Shown here: piece by piece, positions 1 to 10,605 of the stretch
Numbering within the stretch: the first letter of the stretch is position 1
Layout: every line of letters starts with the position of its first letter
Source: Alloascoidea africana
Lineage: Eukaryota > Ascomycota > Alloascoideomycetes > Alloascoideales > Alloascoideaceae
DNA: 64,000 nucleotides
Assembly (NCBI GenBank): GCA_030581615.1
Contig: JAKTTT010000013.1
Coordinates: forward strand, 310,001-374,000
Direction: 5' to 3'
The notes under the pieces: generated by a model
Database searches by the model: none
What the model was told of the DNA's origin: nothing
Seen by the model: the letters and a program-made list of their open reading frames with translations, nothing else
Position numbers and translations under genes: made by a program

Positions 1-1191
1 CTGCGAATGAGTAGATGGCGTCCGCGTCGGCGTGGACTGTATGAGCTGGGAGCTTCTTGTGCTGCCAGGTGCTTTTGGAGACGACCGTGATGATCTCGAC
101 CCGATCCTAAACCCCTGCTCAGGGCTCTTTCGGGGACGCCTCAGTCTTTTTCTATTTTCCGCGGTAAGGGAGTTCTTGATGGAGCTGACCTTGATCTCAA
201 TGTCCCTTGCCCGCGCAATTATCCCGTGCAAAACCACCATGCTGTTAGAGGCCGGACGCTGCTGCTGCTGCTGCTGCTTCTCTGATCTTGTGTCCGTGCT
301 GTTAGTAGTCACGACCCGGAGAGGCGACAGAGGCAGGAGGGCCGTCGTCGTCGTCGAGGCCGCCGAGGTCGTGACGGCTCGCTGCTTGGACCGGCCCTGG
401 TACTGGGGCTCGTCGCCCCTAGCGCTTTCGACCAGGGCCCGAAGCTGAGAGTTCTCGTCAATCAGCCTCAATCTCTCCTTCTCGCTCTTTTTCAGCTTCC
501 TCCGGTTCACATCGAGTTCCTCCATCACATCTCGTAGATCGTCTTTGATCCGCTGCATGTCATCCTTGAATGTTTCAATCACCTGGTTCTTACTGATCAG
601 CTCCGATTCGAGAAGCGTCATCTCCTCGATACACCGGTTGTACCTGTCTTCGAGATCCTGGACGGTGGACTGGGCTATCCGCTCATGCTGTTCCAGATCG
701 TCGTTTGTGATTTCCACGTCTCGTAATCGCTCTTTCGCAACGTGAAGTGATTCAGTGACCTTTTTGAGTTCCATCCCCTTGGTCATCTCAACATTTGCCA
801 TTTCCTGTTGGGACTCCACGTACTGCTTCTTCCAGCGAGCCTTCTCCTGCATTTCTTTTTGCCATTTCTCTTTCATGGTGTCGTAACGGGCTTCGCTGTC
901 CACAAGCTCCTTCTCGAGCTCTGACTCCAGCTCCCTACTAGACATTTGAAACTCAGAAAGCTCGTTCTCTAGCTGTGCTATCTGCTTCATTGCCTGTTCG
1001 TACCGCTCATGCTCTATCACGGGTGTCCTTGCAGTCATGCTGCTGCTAGCCCCAGCAGTGCTGTTGCTATACTGAGACACCAGAGAAGGAACGGGACTTG
1101 ACGATCTTGATAGATTGTGATCGTTCCAATCGCATGTATCCGACACATATGCCGATGATATGCTTTGTGTCTGCATCTGTACACTTGCCAT
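1..1191 (-). CDS. NudE-family dynein/LIS1 regulator (partial, 3' end outside window)
   Basis: The minus strand is open for 397 codons from an ATG at 1191 to the window edge, so the C-terminus is missing. Residues about 50-230 form a long heptad-rich coiled coil that contains the NudE-type stretch ELSEFQMSSRELESELEKEL, characteristic of NudE/Ndl1 proteins. These bind LIS1 (Pac1/NudF) and dynein and promote nuclear migration along microtubules. After the coil comes a Ser/Thr-rich region, a run of six to seven Gln encoded by a CAG repeat, and a short conserved-looking helix (around SMVVLHGIIARARDIEIK). The N-terminal 45 residues are disordered and Ser/Thr-rich. The start is the first in-frame ATG, and stops lie just upstream. 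Family assignment rests on the coiled-coil motif and domain order; which NudE paralogue it is cannot be told. Confidence 0.8.
   Translation of the reverse strand, partial: MASVQMQTQSISSAYVSDTCDWNDHNLSRSSSPVPSLVSQYSNSTAGASSSMTARTPVIEHERYEQAMKQIAQLENELSEFQMSSRELESELEKELVDSEARYDTMKEKWQKEMQEKARWKKQYVESQQEMANVEMTKGMELKKVTESLHVAKERLRDVEITNDDLEQHERIAQSTVQDLEDRYNRCIEEMTLLESELISKNQVIETFKDDMQRIKDDLRDVMEELDVNRRKLKKSEKERLRLIDENSQLRALVESARGDEPQYQGRSKQRAVTTSAASTTTTALLPLSPLRVVTTNSTDTRSEKQQQQQQRPASNSMVVLHGIIARARDIEIKVSSIKNSLTAENRKRLRRPRKSPEQGFRIGSRSSRSSPKAPGSTRSSQLIQSTPTRTPSTHSQ
259..278. repeat. GCT/CAG triplet repeat in NudE gene
   Basis: About seven GCT units on the plus strand, which read as CAG on the coding strand and give a short polyglutamine run in the NudE tail. 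Likely length-variable between strains. Confidence 0.8.
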
Positions 1192-1857
1192 TTTCTTTTC
1201 TTTTCAGTCAAAAATGGTCTAAAAAAAAGGTGAAAGAATGGCCTTTCTGATCCCGTAAATATTGGTTCTGTCGCAAAGATTGTGTGTTCTCCGTTGATCC
1301 AATCCCGTCACGGTTACTCTTCTTGTCGTTCACAGTGTCGAGGTTGTCGCCCGGTGCTGATTTATATCCCTTTGCTGATCCAGTCCACAGTCAGACCTCC
1401 TAATGAGCATCAAGTTTCTTTCTCTTCTCTTGCGCCTACGTATTCCGCTCCACTACAGTTCAGAGAATCAATGAATTGCAAGGACAAGGAACAAAGATCC
1501 AGGCGAGATCAGGCTAGGGAAACAAGAGAAAAGAAGACAACGCTCTCTCGATATAGGGAGAAGGCGAGGGGGCTGGCGCGGAACAGATCAAGAGTCACGT
1601 GCACATGTTGAGATAGCGGCCAGCCCCATTTTTGGGCTGCGAATGCTAAATTTCGCGAGAAGAAAGCACCAGATCTAATTAGAAAAGCAATCTGCTAGTA
1701 TATACTTGTCTCTAGTCGCTTCAAAACCAAGTCTATCGCTATTAACACTCCCTTTTTCCGGTCCCATGTCGTTTCATCATCATGTAAAAGTAGAAAGAAT
1801 AAAAAGAAAAGCCAACTAAAACAAACATCTCAACCTTTTTAATACATCACCCATCAA
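1192..1857. other. Intergenic: NudE promoter and VPS62 3' flank
   Basis: No convincing gene. It carries the 5' control region of the NudE gene and the 3' flank of VPS62. The half nearest the NudE start has pyrimidine- and purine-rich runs on alternating strands. The only clear motif is a CACGTG at 1596-1601. Confidence 0.6.
1596..1601. promoter_or_regulatory. CACGTG E-box upstream of NudE gene
   Basis: Palindromic CACGTG inside GTCACGTG, 405 bp upstream of the NudE start. This core is bound by Cbf1/Pho4/Tye7-type bHLH factors in yeasts. Function here is inferred from sequence only. Confidence 0.35.
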
Positions 1858-3420
1858 TCATCCCCAGAAACGGTCCACGAAAAAGCACCCAATTCCACCT
1901 CTTGTCAGAAAGTCAATAATAATCCGTAGTGGCCAGGGCCGAATTCGAGAGACAACTCGGCTGCAACCGCCAGTGCCGGTTCCTTCTCCTTCAATCCCTT
2001 CCCCCAAAAGAGCATGTCTGCGGACATGGCAGCCGCCCCAAAAGTTCCACCATTTTGTGCGTTGGCAGACGGCCAACCGCTCCAGGTTCTTCACTATGGG
2101 GCCTAGTGGGCCATCAATGTATCGCCATTCGAAGGGATGGAATTTTTGTCTAGGATCACTATGTGGCAATTTCTGATCGCCCCAGTGGCCTCTGAACAAA
2201 AGCCAATCTCCGTATTTTGCCTCTCTCCCGGAATGAGAGCCGTTGGCGTGAGCCATGTGGGTCCCATCCCAGGTGTAGGCAAGGTAGTTCTTGGTGACGT
2301 CCCACATGGGGCCCCTGTCGGTAAAGTCGGACAGCATCGCGTAGGGAATATCATGGGAATGCTGTCCCACACTGGGGTAGTTTGCATGGGTTCCTCGCGC
2401 ACTGAAAGTGACGGGCCTCGATCTGTTATCAATGTGGTACATTTCCAGGCCTTTGTAAAAGTATCCGCCGCCGCCGCCATGTGCGCTCATCCACAGGAAC
2501 TGGGGCTGGCCATTGTAGAAGCGAACTAGAGAATGTTCCCAGTCGCCAATGTGGTTCCCATAGGGGCCAGAACCCATAACAAATGGCCCCAGGTTGAAGG
2601 AGTAAAAATAAAACCAATATGAGTCAACCCAACCGTTTCCCTTATCAACGATGATCAACACTGCGGGAGCGGATGGTAACGAGCCATCGCTGACTTCAGG
2701 GACATTATGCCGCCCGGTGATCCAGTCTGGATTCGTTGCAAAATCAGAATTTGAGGTCATATACAGGTCCTCGTTGTCTTGGAATAGGCCTAGATCGGAG
2801 ATTTCCAAATGTTGTCTTGGCTTCCCCGACTTGAGATCCAGAGGCAGTGTGATATTTGTGCCATTGGGATAGGTCAGCCTGAAGTGCTTCACATACTCTG
2901 CAATATCGTAGGGGAGGTATTTTTCCTCGGAGTACAGATGGACAACAGGGGCTGCTCGAATTACATACTCGGGGATTTCGCCAGGAGTCAATGTCCGTTG
3001 GGACTTGCTTGGAAATTGGACCAGCGGTGGTAATCCCTTCAGAGGGTTGAAAGTAGGGGAGGAATCCTTTGAACTAGGATCACGATCGCCATCGCGATGA
3101 TCAGCACCGCTGGCCTGGAAAAGGTCATAAGAGCCCTTCATTTCCCTCTGAAAGGCCTCCCAGTTGGAAACCACGGTTTTCTGGTCCTCCCAGTGTTCCG
3201 AGAACCTTGACTTTAGTTGAGGTCTATAATCACCATTTCCATTGTCATAAAAATCGTTTGGTTTGAACAGCTCGGAATCGTCGCCAGAACGGTCTAACAG
3301 ATGGGCAAGGATATCCAACATGGGCATGCCCTGAGCAACCACAGCAAATGTCAAAACATAGCAGATTGACCAGAAAACCCATCTCTGGAAAGCAGATGTT
3401 CGTTGGTGGACTAAGCTCAT
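1858..3420 (-). CDS. VPS62: VPS62/TDA6-family protein (DUF946)
   Basis: 520 residues from the ATG at 3420; the frame extends upstream only to a GTG, so this is the first usable start. A hydrophobic stretch at about residues 15-35 is a signal peptide or signal anchor. From about residue 150 the protein follows the Vps62/Tda6 (DUF946) family: the entry RAAPVVHLYSEEKYLPYD, a central GPYGNHIGDWEHSLVRF block, FSARGTHANYPSVGQH, and a closing GHWGDQKLPHSDPRQKFHP-like block. The family is named for a vacuolar protein sorting phenotype in S. cerevisiae; its biochemical role is not established. The C-terminal 45 residues (Gly- and Arg-rich) look unconserved. Residues 60-140 are polar and probably disordered. 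Confidence 0.85.
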   Translation of the reverse strand: MSLVHQRTSAFQRWVFWSICYVLTFAVVAQGMPMLDILAHLLDRSGDDSELFKPNDFYDNGNGDYRPQLKSRFSEHWEDQKTVVSNWEAFQREMKGSYDLFQASGADHRDGDRDPSSKDSSPTFNPLKGLPPLVQFPSKSQRTLTPGEIPEYVIRAAPVVHLYSEEKYLPYDIAEYVKHFRLTYPNGTNITLPLDLKSGKPRQHLEISDLGLFQDNEDLYMTSNSDFATNPDWITGRHNVPEVSDGSLPSAPAVLIIVDKGNGWVDSYWFYFYSFNLGPFVMGSGPYGNHIGDWEHSLVRFYNGQPQFLWMSAHGGGGGYFYKGLEMYHIDNRSRPVTFSARGTHANYPSVGQHSHDIPYAMLSDFTDRGPMWDVTKNYLAYTWDGTHMAHANGSHSGREAKYGDWLLFRGHWGDQKLPHSDPRQKFHPFEWRYIDGPLGPIVKNLERLAVCQRTKWWNFWGGCHVRRHALLGEGIEGEGTGTGGCSRVVSRIRPWPLRIIIDFLTRGGIGCFFVDRFWG

Positions 3421-3754
3421 CTCTCTTGTCAGATGCGTGATCACTGACAGATGCACGCACGTTTAGTCGGAGTCTCTCGGTTTTGGCTCACGATGTTTGA
3501 AGAAAGCAGGTTAAATGTCTGTTCTGGTCTGTAAGATACAGCAATAACTGGAGAAGAGAAAAGCCAGAGGGCGAAAGAGAGCTGTTCGGGGATATATAGC
3601 GAAGAGAAGAGAAGTGTGGCGGAACAAATTCCATCGCAGCCGGACTTAGCCCTCTATGGGGTTACCCGGCACTAACACACCACTTTATTTTGGCCCGGCG
3701 AATGCCAGTGAAGAATCTCGATCAGGAACTCTTTGGTATATTACAAGTAAATAT
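3421..3754. other. Intergenic: VPS62 promoter, RING gene 3' flank
   Basis: 334 bp between two minus-strand genes. A TATATA-type sequence lies near 3592-3598 on the VPS62 side, about 175 bp before its ATG. Nothing else recognised. Confidence 0.5.
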
Positions 3755-4429
3755 CTAATCGAAGAATCCCTCTCGAATGTCTCGTCGGCAGATGGGACAC
3801 GCAAAGCTCTTTTCGCGGAAAACCCAGTGGTCGATACACCCAATGTGGAAAATGTGCCCGCACGGCAGGACTCTCAGGAATTGGGAGTCGGTAAGGTTTT
3901 CAAGACAGACTGCGCACGTTTCATTTTGATCTTCCTCATGCTTGGGCTCGTGCTCCTCCAGACCATCGTCTCGTACCTGTTTTTGGTTGTGTTTGTGGTT
4001 GTCGTTGTCGTTGTCGTTGGCGTTGCCTGGATCATCTTTGCGCTTTTGTGCCTGTTGCCGTTTCCAGTCCCTAAAGGTCAGGACTTCAGTATATAGCTTT
4101 GTGGGACTGTCATCTTTTTCAATTATCGTTTCTGGGATACTGTATCTACGCTCTACTGTTGTTCTTGGGTGTCCCGTCATTGCTAGACCAGGCCTCGTGG
4201 GGGTATTATATCCTGGAGGAGGATGGCTCCGGCTTTCAAGCTCTATCTCCTGTTCCTCATCGGGTCGCTCCAAAAGTCGCTCTTGCTGCCTTCTCCGAGA
4301 GCTTTTCAGAAAATCGGGCCGCATCCAGAATATAACAAGGAGAATCGCAATAAGGAAAACAATGCCCGCGAAAACCAGCCCAATAATTATGGGCTTCGCG
4401 TGGTTTTTCTTGTACCTCGAAGTAGCCAT
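3755..4429 (-). CDS. Membrane-anchored RING-H2 ubiquitin ligase
   Basis: 224 residues from the ATG at 4429 (the frame runs upstream only to a GTG). A single transmembrane helix spans about residues 13-35, preceded by a basic N-terminus. The middle is polar, with a PPGYNTP segment and an Asp/Asn/His-rich run. Residues 172-214 form a RING-H2 finger in the order CAVC, PCGHIFHIGC, CPIC, so all eight zinc ligands are present. Such one-span RING-H2 proteins are E3 ligases with the finger on the cytosolic face, acting at ER, Golgi, endosome or vacuole membranes. No substrate or compartment can be read from sequence, and I cannot match it to a named yeast gene. Confidence 0.8.
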   Translation of the reverse strand: MATSRYKKNHAKPIIIGLVFAGIVFLIAILLVIFWMRPDFLKSSRRRQQERLLERPDEEQEIELESRSHPPPGYNTPTRPGLAMTGHPRTTVERRYSIPETIIEKDDSPTKLYTEVLTFRDWKRQQAQKRKDDPGNANDNDNDNHKHNQKQVRDDGLEEHEPKHEEDQNETCAVCLENLTDSQFLRVLPCGHIFHIGCIDHWVFREKSFACPICRRDIREGFFD

Positions 4430-5144
4430 TTTTAGTATGCGCTTTGGCACAACTGAAACCGTAGGATCGTATCTTGAGCTTTGCTGCTGCCTTTTCGACT
4501 AGTATTGGCTTGAGTCTTTTGACTCTTTTTCGAGTTTTAAATGGTTTTTGAACTGCCTCAAGGTAAACAAAATGCACTTATGTCCGGCGCCTGGTCCCAC
4601 ATGATCCAAAGAGTGCTTGGCATTGGCCATTTCAGTGCGATTGAATCACCGCTCACTCCATATCCAGGAAATAACGGCCCAGTTTTGGGAAATGGGCCTC
4701 GGGGCTGCAGAGGTCCCGAGGAGGTCCCGAGGTTGGTGAATCTTGGTGTTGGATCGTGGACCTGACCATGGGACCACTCGTCTTCCGTCGGATTTCAATG
4801 GTCTTCGCGAACTCGCTAATGGACAAATTATAGTCACTGGTGTGTTCCATCCTGGACTCGCCATTATTATCATCATCTGCGTCTTGCCTCTTGAACTCCC
4901 CATGGCTTTTGTCTCATTTCTAGTCACTTTTTTTTTCCATGGCGTAGAGAAACGGATGGGGCTCACTCTTTCCAGTGTGCTATTTATACCAGGCACAAAA
5001 CCGTTAATAGATATTCTTGCATTGTAGTTTTTTACACAAACAAAAACCGTTTGCTACCGTTGAAAACTCATCTGTTCTATAGCTTTTTCACCAAACGTTA
5101 AATCAGCTCGCTTATGTTCAACAGCTAGTCAAAAGCTTTTCAAA
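4430..5144. other. Divergent intergenic region
   Basis: 715 bp between the RING gene (minus) and a plus-strand unknown gene, so it serves as promoter for both. Two overlapping ORFs of about 95-116 codons occur at 4646-5027 but have no recognisable motifs and conflict with each other. A short direct repeat of GAGGTCCCGAG lies near 4708-4731. Confidence 0.5.
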
Positions 5145-5966
5145 ATGACCCGTAATTCTAGTTTCAAGCGCCGAAGAGAAACATCTCTTTCGTCTTATGA
5201 CCCTACAGAAGAGTTATACTCGAAGCCTTCTTCATATGTGGAAACTCCACAAAGTGGAAGCCAAGGCACGCCAAGGGCAACATGGAAAAAAAAGCTCATG
5301 CAATTTTTATCAAAGCAGCGCAAAACAGCAAAGAGCTGGTTCAGGAATTCAAAACACGGGAAAAAGGCTAAAGAGGCCGAAAATGCAATGCTCTCACGGG
5401 TTGCATCCCGGCTCACCAAGGTGCTTATCAGGCTTAGAATACTAAGGTCAAAGCAAAAAAACCAGACAAGACATGAACAGGAGACAGACGATTTCAGCAT
5501 TGAGGCGTCTTCATCGAATTCTGAACCTTCTTTTTCAACGCTTATTTCATCGGATTCATGTTATTCTATCCCGCCCCCTTACACTAACAAAGACAATGAT
5601 GACAATTGCGCCATGTCCAGATACGCAGATCGAGTCAAACTGCGTACAAAAGAAGAATTGAGTAATTCTCTAGGACTTGGCTTAAAAAAGCAAAAAGAGA
5701 TTCTAAGTTCTACTATTTTATACAAGACTCTGATTCAGTCTTATCAGTGGATCTCCTCCTCCCTCAATTGGGGCATCAAGGCACATGTCAAAAACACAAA
5801 AGATAAAGTTGTTGTTGACAATTCAGAGATGCCTGGAAAACGGAAACGCAAAGTCCCCTACATTGCCTATTCCTGTTTCTCCTTAGCTGTATTGGCTATG
5901 GTAATGGCAGCAAGACAATATTCTCAGAGTACACCAGATCCAATTACTCTGTTCAAGTTAATTTAA
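5145..5966 (+). CDS. Hypothetical basic protein with C-terminal membrane anchor
   Basis: 273 residues from an ATG at 5145. The protein is Lys/Arg/Ser-rich and largely disordered. Several basic clusters fall between residues 1 and 110. One hydrophobic helix at about residues 243-261 (around YSCFSLAVLAMVMAAR) is followed by only some 12 residues, the layout of a tail-anchored membrane protein facing the cytosol. I recognise no family. The strong basic charge just before the helix (GKRKRKVP) is compatible with ER or inner nuclear membrane targeting, which is speculation. The even codon use and an uninterrupted frame support a real gene. Confidence 0.6.
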   Translation: MTRNSSFKRRRETSLSSYDPTEELYSKPSSYVETPQSGSQGTPRATWKKKLMQFLSKQRKTAKSWFRNSKHGKKAKEAENAMLSRVASRLTKVLIRLRILRSKQKNQTRHEQETDDFSIEASSSNSEPSFSTLISSDSCYSIPPPYTNKDNDDNCAMSRYADRVKLRTKEELSNSLGLGLKKQKEILSSTILYKTLIQSYQWISSSLNWGIKAHVKNTKDKVVVDNSEMPGKRKRKVPYIAYSCFSLAVLAMVMAARQYSQSTPDPITLFKLI

Positions 5967-6070
5967 ACCTTTTCATGCTTTTATGCGCGTCGCTCACTCA
6001 TCAAATAAACTTTCATAGCATTGCTTCTTCTATTTACAAATAAAAAGAATTTTTTTTTAATGGCGTAAGA

Positions 6071-7099
6071 TCATAAATTATAGTACCACCTATGGACCTC
6101 TGGATCCACTTCAGCAGGCTCATCAGCGGTAAACGTGTATCCTTCCAGTTCAATATTCACTTTCTTGTACTGGTCACTGCCTTCTAGTCGTGTGTTCCCT
6201 AGTTCCAATCCAGTACTTAGATCACTTGGAGCGGTAGAATCAGCTTTTTTAAACAACAGTTTCCAATTTTCAAACGCTTCCTCAACAACGCCTTTTGCTT
6301 CATTCCTATCCAAATACTTCCCATCCAAAGCAAACTCATTCTCAGGTTTTCCATCAGGTTTTTTGTAATCTCTGAACCAAATCTTTGTTGCATCGAGTAA
6401 ACCTGGCATCACATACTCCACATCCTTCAAATCGTGTACCTGTTGGGCCAATGGATCCCGAATGTCAAGCGCAATAAGCTTCCAATCTGTCTCGCCCTCA
6501 TCCAGCAATGCCACGGCACCGAGAATCTTAACTGGCTTAATCTCGCCAGTGCGTCCCACCAAGGAACCGATCTCGCAAACGTCGAGTGGGTCATCGTCCC
6601 CCTTTGTGTCCGTGAGCGGATCGAAATGGTACGGGTTTTCCCACGTCTGGGGAAGCGCACCGTAGTTGTGAATGTAGCCATGGTACGGGAACAGGTTCTT
6701 GACAAACCGTGGCTTGCCATTCTTCGTGTCTTGGAGAATTGGATTCAGCTCATTCGTCTTTGACACCTCGAGCTTTGCATTTGAAAATCGTGGGATCTCA
6801 ACAATCATGTTGTAAACTCTCACACTGTCGTTCTCATTCGACGAAAAATGCGTGTTCACCAATGGCACATCATGCCAAAAGGATGCGAGTTCACCGTCTA
6901 CTTCGCAATAGACTTTGTATGAGGTGGTATTTAGCGTCCCCACATGTCGCGCCCTGTACTCTTCAGCCTTGGTGTAAAGTTGTCTGTGACTTCTCACCTG
7001 AGCTTGCAAGAGACGGGGGACAACCAGTCGAGAGACGTGCGATGAATACACAGACGATGGCAGATTTGGTCGGTGTCTGAAAAGTCCTGCTAGAGACAT
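6071..7099 (-). CDS. PPA2: Mitochondrial inorganic pyrophosphatase
   Basis: 342 residues from the ATG at 7099; the frame continues upstream only to a TTG. The protein is a family I soluble pyrophosphatase, hydrolysing PPi to two phosphates with Mg2+. The signature GDDDPLDVCEIG lies at residues 168-177, with further family blocks FPYHGYIHNYGALPQTWENP and DATKIWFRDYKKPDGKPENEFA. The first 45 residues are rich in Arg, Ser and Leu with no acidic residue, the pattern of a mitochondrial presequence, which points to Ppa2 rather than cytosolic Ipp1. In yeast Ppa2 is needed for mitochondrial function, clearing PPi made by matrix synthetic reactions. It lies 101 bp downstream, on the same strand, of DCP2. 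Confidence 0.92.
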   Translation of the reverse strand: MSLAGLFRHRPNLPSSVYSSHVSRLVVPRLLQAQVRSHRQLYTKAEEYRARHVGTLNTTSYKVYCEVDGELASFWHDVPLVNTHFSSNENDSVRVYNMIVEIPRFSNAKLEVSKTNELNPILQDTKNGKPRFVKNLFPYHGYIHNYGALPQTWENPYHFDPLTDTKGDDDPLDVCEIGSLVGRTGEIKPVKILGAVALLDEGETDWKLIALDIRDPLAQQVHDLKDVEYVMPGLLDATKIWFRDYKKPDGKPENEFALDGKYLDRNEAKGVVEEAFENWKLLFKKADSTAPSDLSTGLELGNTRLEGSDQYKKVNIELEGYTFTADEPAEVDPEVHRWYYNL

Positions 7100-7200
7100 G
7101 TTCAAATGTAATTTATGGGCTACACAATTGATCGAGGGGGAAGCACAAGAGAAAAAGATCTTATACAAGTGGGTGGTTGGATGGATGATGAATTATGCTC

Positions 7201-10200
7201 CTAGCTAGGTTTCTTATTTAAAAGAGACAGAAGCGACTGAGAAGCACTCTCGTTGCGCTGTAATGAGCTTGCTGATCCCGCGGGAGAAGCAACTGGTGGA
7301 ACATTCACATGTTGAGAAGGAGGTGGAGAAAGTAGAGAGAGTAGCGATTGAGCAGGCGTGCTTGGATGCGACTCCAACTCGGGACTTGCTTTGGTCATGG
7401 GAACTGGCGGAGGACTCTTCTTTCTGTTCAAAAGAGCCATCAAAGAAGCACCGCTATCGCCATTCACACCAGATTTAGATGGTGAGCTTCCATATGCTTT
7501 GGGTGTTACGGTTCGAGCCTCGCTGTTTCCTTCACTAGCATTTTCCGTGACCCTTGAATTCTGCTCAACCCGTACTGCATCTGCCCCTTCAATTTTCTTT
7601 GCGTTTTTATTCAATAGCGATAGCAACGAAGCACTTGGAGACATGGGCTCAGTAGAAACAGATTCTTCGCGATTACTGTTTTCGGGTTCGCTTCTGACTG
7701 GGGGAGTAGGCGTAGTTGGCTTCTTGTTCAGTAGCGATAGCAAAGAACTACTCTCTGTAGATGTCGCGATTGGTGCCGGAAATGGAGGTGACACTGATTT
7801 TAAACCAGGGGTAGTAATTGAGCTCGGGCTGTTTTCACTTTGGTTTGGAACTGCATTTCGGTTCAACAAAGAGAGTAAAGAGACACCAGCACTGACATTA
7901 CTGTTACTAACAACGGTCTTGCTATCAACCTCAGTCAGACGTCCCCTTTGATCCACGCTTGAGTTTGTAGTGGCCTCAGATGAGGGTTCCTCTTTTGGTT
8001 CCCTGTTCAGGAGCTTCAGTAAAGCGTTGGCACCACCACCAGACGCTGGCACTTCTTGAGGCTTGGGGCCCAATGTTGGCGATAAAACAGTCTGCTTTTG
8101 AGAGCCTGAGCTCCCTTGTGGAGCCTTATTTAGCAGTCCCAAAAGCGAATTAGTAGCTTCTTTATTCGTTACAGGCTTTTTAGTAACCGGTTTCAAAGGC
8201 TCATAATCTTCTGATCTAAAATGGTCTCCGATATGAGATTGCTGGTAAGGAAGATGTGATTGTCCTGGGATAAACGGGGAAGCTGATTTGGAACTTGCCT
8301 TGCTATGAGATTTCACTCGCTCAGTTCGTTCCCTTTCTATAGCCGGTCCGGTAGGAATAGTTTCATTCTCCCACGGAATTAAACTACCTTGATCAGCATT
8401 GCCCATCTTGCCGTTTTCCTTGTCGGGAATTGGGGCATTTAGGTTGTGTGTCTTGGTGGTTGATGGAGTTTCTTTCTGTTTCTCAGTTTGATTAAGAAGC
8501 TTCAAAATCTCTTTAGAAGATTCATTAGAAAAAGTAGATGTTTTGGTATCGGCCTCAGTGTCTTTCTTCTCTTTATTAACACCTCTATTTAGCATGGAAA
8601 GTAAGTCACTTGCCGCATTCCTAGATTCTTTCTCATCAGTGATTTTCCCGGTTTCTGTCTTTACACTGTTTGGCGCACTTTCAGTGGATTCTCCCTCATC
8701 ACCACTCTCAACAGTGTTTTCTCTCTTTGGAGGCTTTTTCTCTCGCAGAAGAGAGAGCATATATTGAGAGGTGTTGTTCGAAATTGTCCTCAAGTGGCGA
8801 ACTTTTGGAGTAACTGGTGATTTATCAACAGAGGGTGATTCTTTCCTGGTTTCTCTGGGGCTCGTCAGCAGGTCTAATAATGATCTAGAAGGAATGGGTC
8901 CTGCGGATTGATCGGAACTTCCGTAGTAACCATCATCATCGTCATCCTCGTCATATCTATGATTTGTAGAGTTCTTCAAATCCCGAACCTTTTCTAGCGT
9001 TTGGGCTTGGAATTCGGATAAATTTCGAGGATGTCTATTTGCAGTCAGAATATGAGGCCGCAATAGCTTGGGGGAAGCTTTAGCCATTGATGCTTGAGGT
9101 GGGACTTTCGGTGATGCTGCGAGGCTTTGAATTGGAGGACTGGTAGAAGCCTGTGTTTTCTGAGGAGTATTAGTGTTGGCGTTCAAAGCGTTAAGGAATG
9201 GGAAGGGTGGCGGTTGAATGCCAGGGAACGGTAATTGCGGTGTAGCTGCATTTGCAGTGAATTGATCTGAAGTAGAAGGCAAGCCCAATGAAGGAGCCAG
9301 CATTTGGGGCATGAAAGGACCTTGGAACGGGAAGCCGTTGGGGAACAAAAACGGAGGAAACATTTGGGGCATTGGCATTGGCATAAATGACATGGGAAGA
9401 ATGTTAATTGGTGGTTGTTGGCCATTCCAATCGGGTGGAGGAGATGTGACTAACTGCGAAGATTGAGTTGGTTCGTGTTGCGGTTCTGTCTGTGATTGTT
9501 GATCTGATTTGGGTGGAACGGTGGCCTCTTTCCTAGCAGCGCTATCTGTACTGCTTTTTACCAAATTTAACAATTGAGCTGAATCGGCCCCATTATCTGC
9601 TTGATTACTTCTATGCAGCAAATTAAGCAGTTCTCTTCCCGGATCTTGTTGAGGAAAAGTTGCGTTTTCAGCGTTTGACTTCCCAAATATGCCAACACCA
9701 AGAGCCTTTTTAAGCTCAACTTCAGCTTGTAATAGTTGCTCATTCGTAGTCGACGACTTTTCCTTGCCCTTTGCTTTTCTAATCCATTTCATCAAGGGTC
9801 TTATAAAAGGTAGCACTATGAAAAACGCATTGCTGTTGATTCGGCCTTTGCTCAAAGATTTGATATCGTGCCATTCAATTTGCTAATATGTTTTGTTAGA
9901 AATCCGGCAAATCTTGCAAATAGGTCTTGTTACATACACTGATTTCATTTCGTGTTTGTGGAACAAACGAAGTATCCATGGGAATATCCTGTATGATATA
10001 CATTTTGTAGTTTTTGCCATTTATCGTTCGGTCAATGTATTCATCTTTATTCATATGCGCTCCAATGTCAAATCCAATCTCCTCAAACACTTCTCGAATG
10101 GCACAGCTCTCGTCACTTTCATCCTTGCTGATCTTGCCTCTAGGGAACCCCCATGCTGAGTTTTGACTCATGCCTTTAACCAAAAGCACTTTTGTCAACT

Positions 10201-10605
10201 TTTTGTTTAAAATCATTGCACCTCGAACTGGAATTCCAGACTTGTAAAGTCCAAACTGCCTAACTGCATTTTCTTTATCCTCCCATTTCCATATATAAGG
10301 GTACAGTGAGATCATCCTATCAGAAAATGATTTCATCTTCATGGATGGCAGTTGTGGGTTCTGATATCTGGCAAAATCAAGATAAAACCATTGCGCTTCT
10401 TCTATTTGAAAGAATAGTCTCTTGATGAAGTCAATAATAGAAGTTAGTTCAATTGTCCATTAAAAGTAACAAACAGACCGCCACAACAAACCTCGACAGA
10501 TGCTACGTCCTCTGGAGGACAGTTAATCACGAACCGCACGAGAAGATCTTCTAAAACTCTTTCCTGAGATTCGCCTGCGTATGTATAATTCAGCGGTATA
10601 GACAT
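7201..10605 (-). CDS. DCP2: mRNA-decapping enzyme Dcp2, three exons
   Basis: Exons 10605-10492, 10420-9938 and 9882-7201 give a 1092-residue protein. Intron 1 (71 nt) starts GTTTGT and has an AACTAAC branch site; intron 2 (55 nt) starts GTATGT with TTCTAAC. The junctions restore the Dcp2 order: N-terminal domain (residues 1-95, with [13 protein letters not shown] and QWFYLDF), Nudix fold ([23 protein letters not shown], catalytic glutamates in the Nudix box) and box B ([11 protein letters not shown]). Dcp2 cleaves the m7G cap of mRNA. The third exon, apart from its first residues, is a disordered tail of about 850 residues with a Pro/Met/Phe-rich stretch (about 360-430). In it a short motif of the type SLLSLLNK recurs 14 times; such helical leucine-rich motifs bind Edc3 and Pat1 in fungal Dcp2. 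The last copy ends four residues before the C-terminus. Confidence 0.93.

Noticed and set aside
4646-5027. Overlapping 94- and 116-codon frames in the RING/unknown intergenic region
   Set aside because: They conflict on opposite strands, lack motifs and fall in a promoter region.
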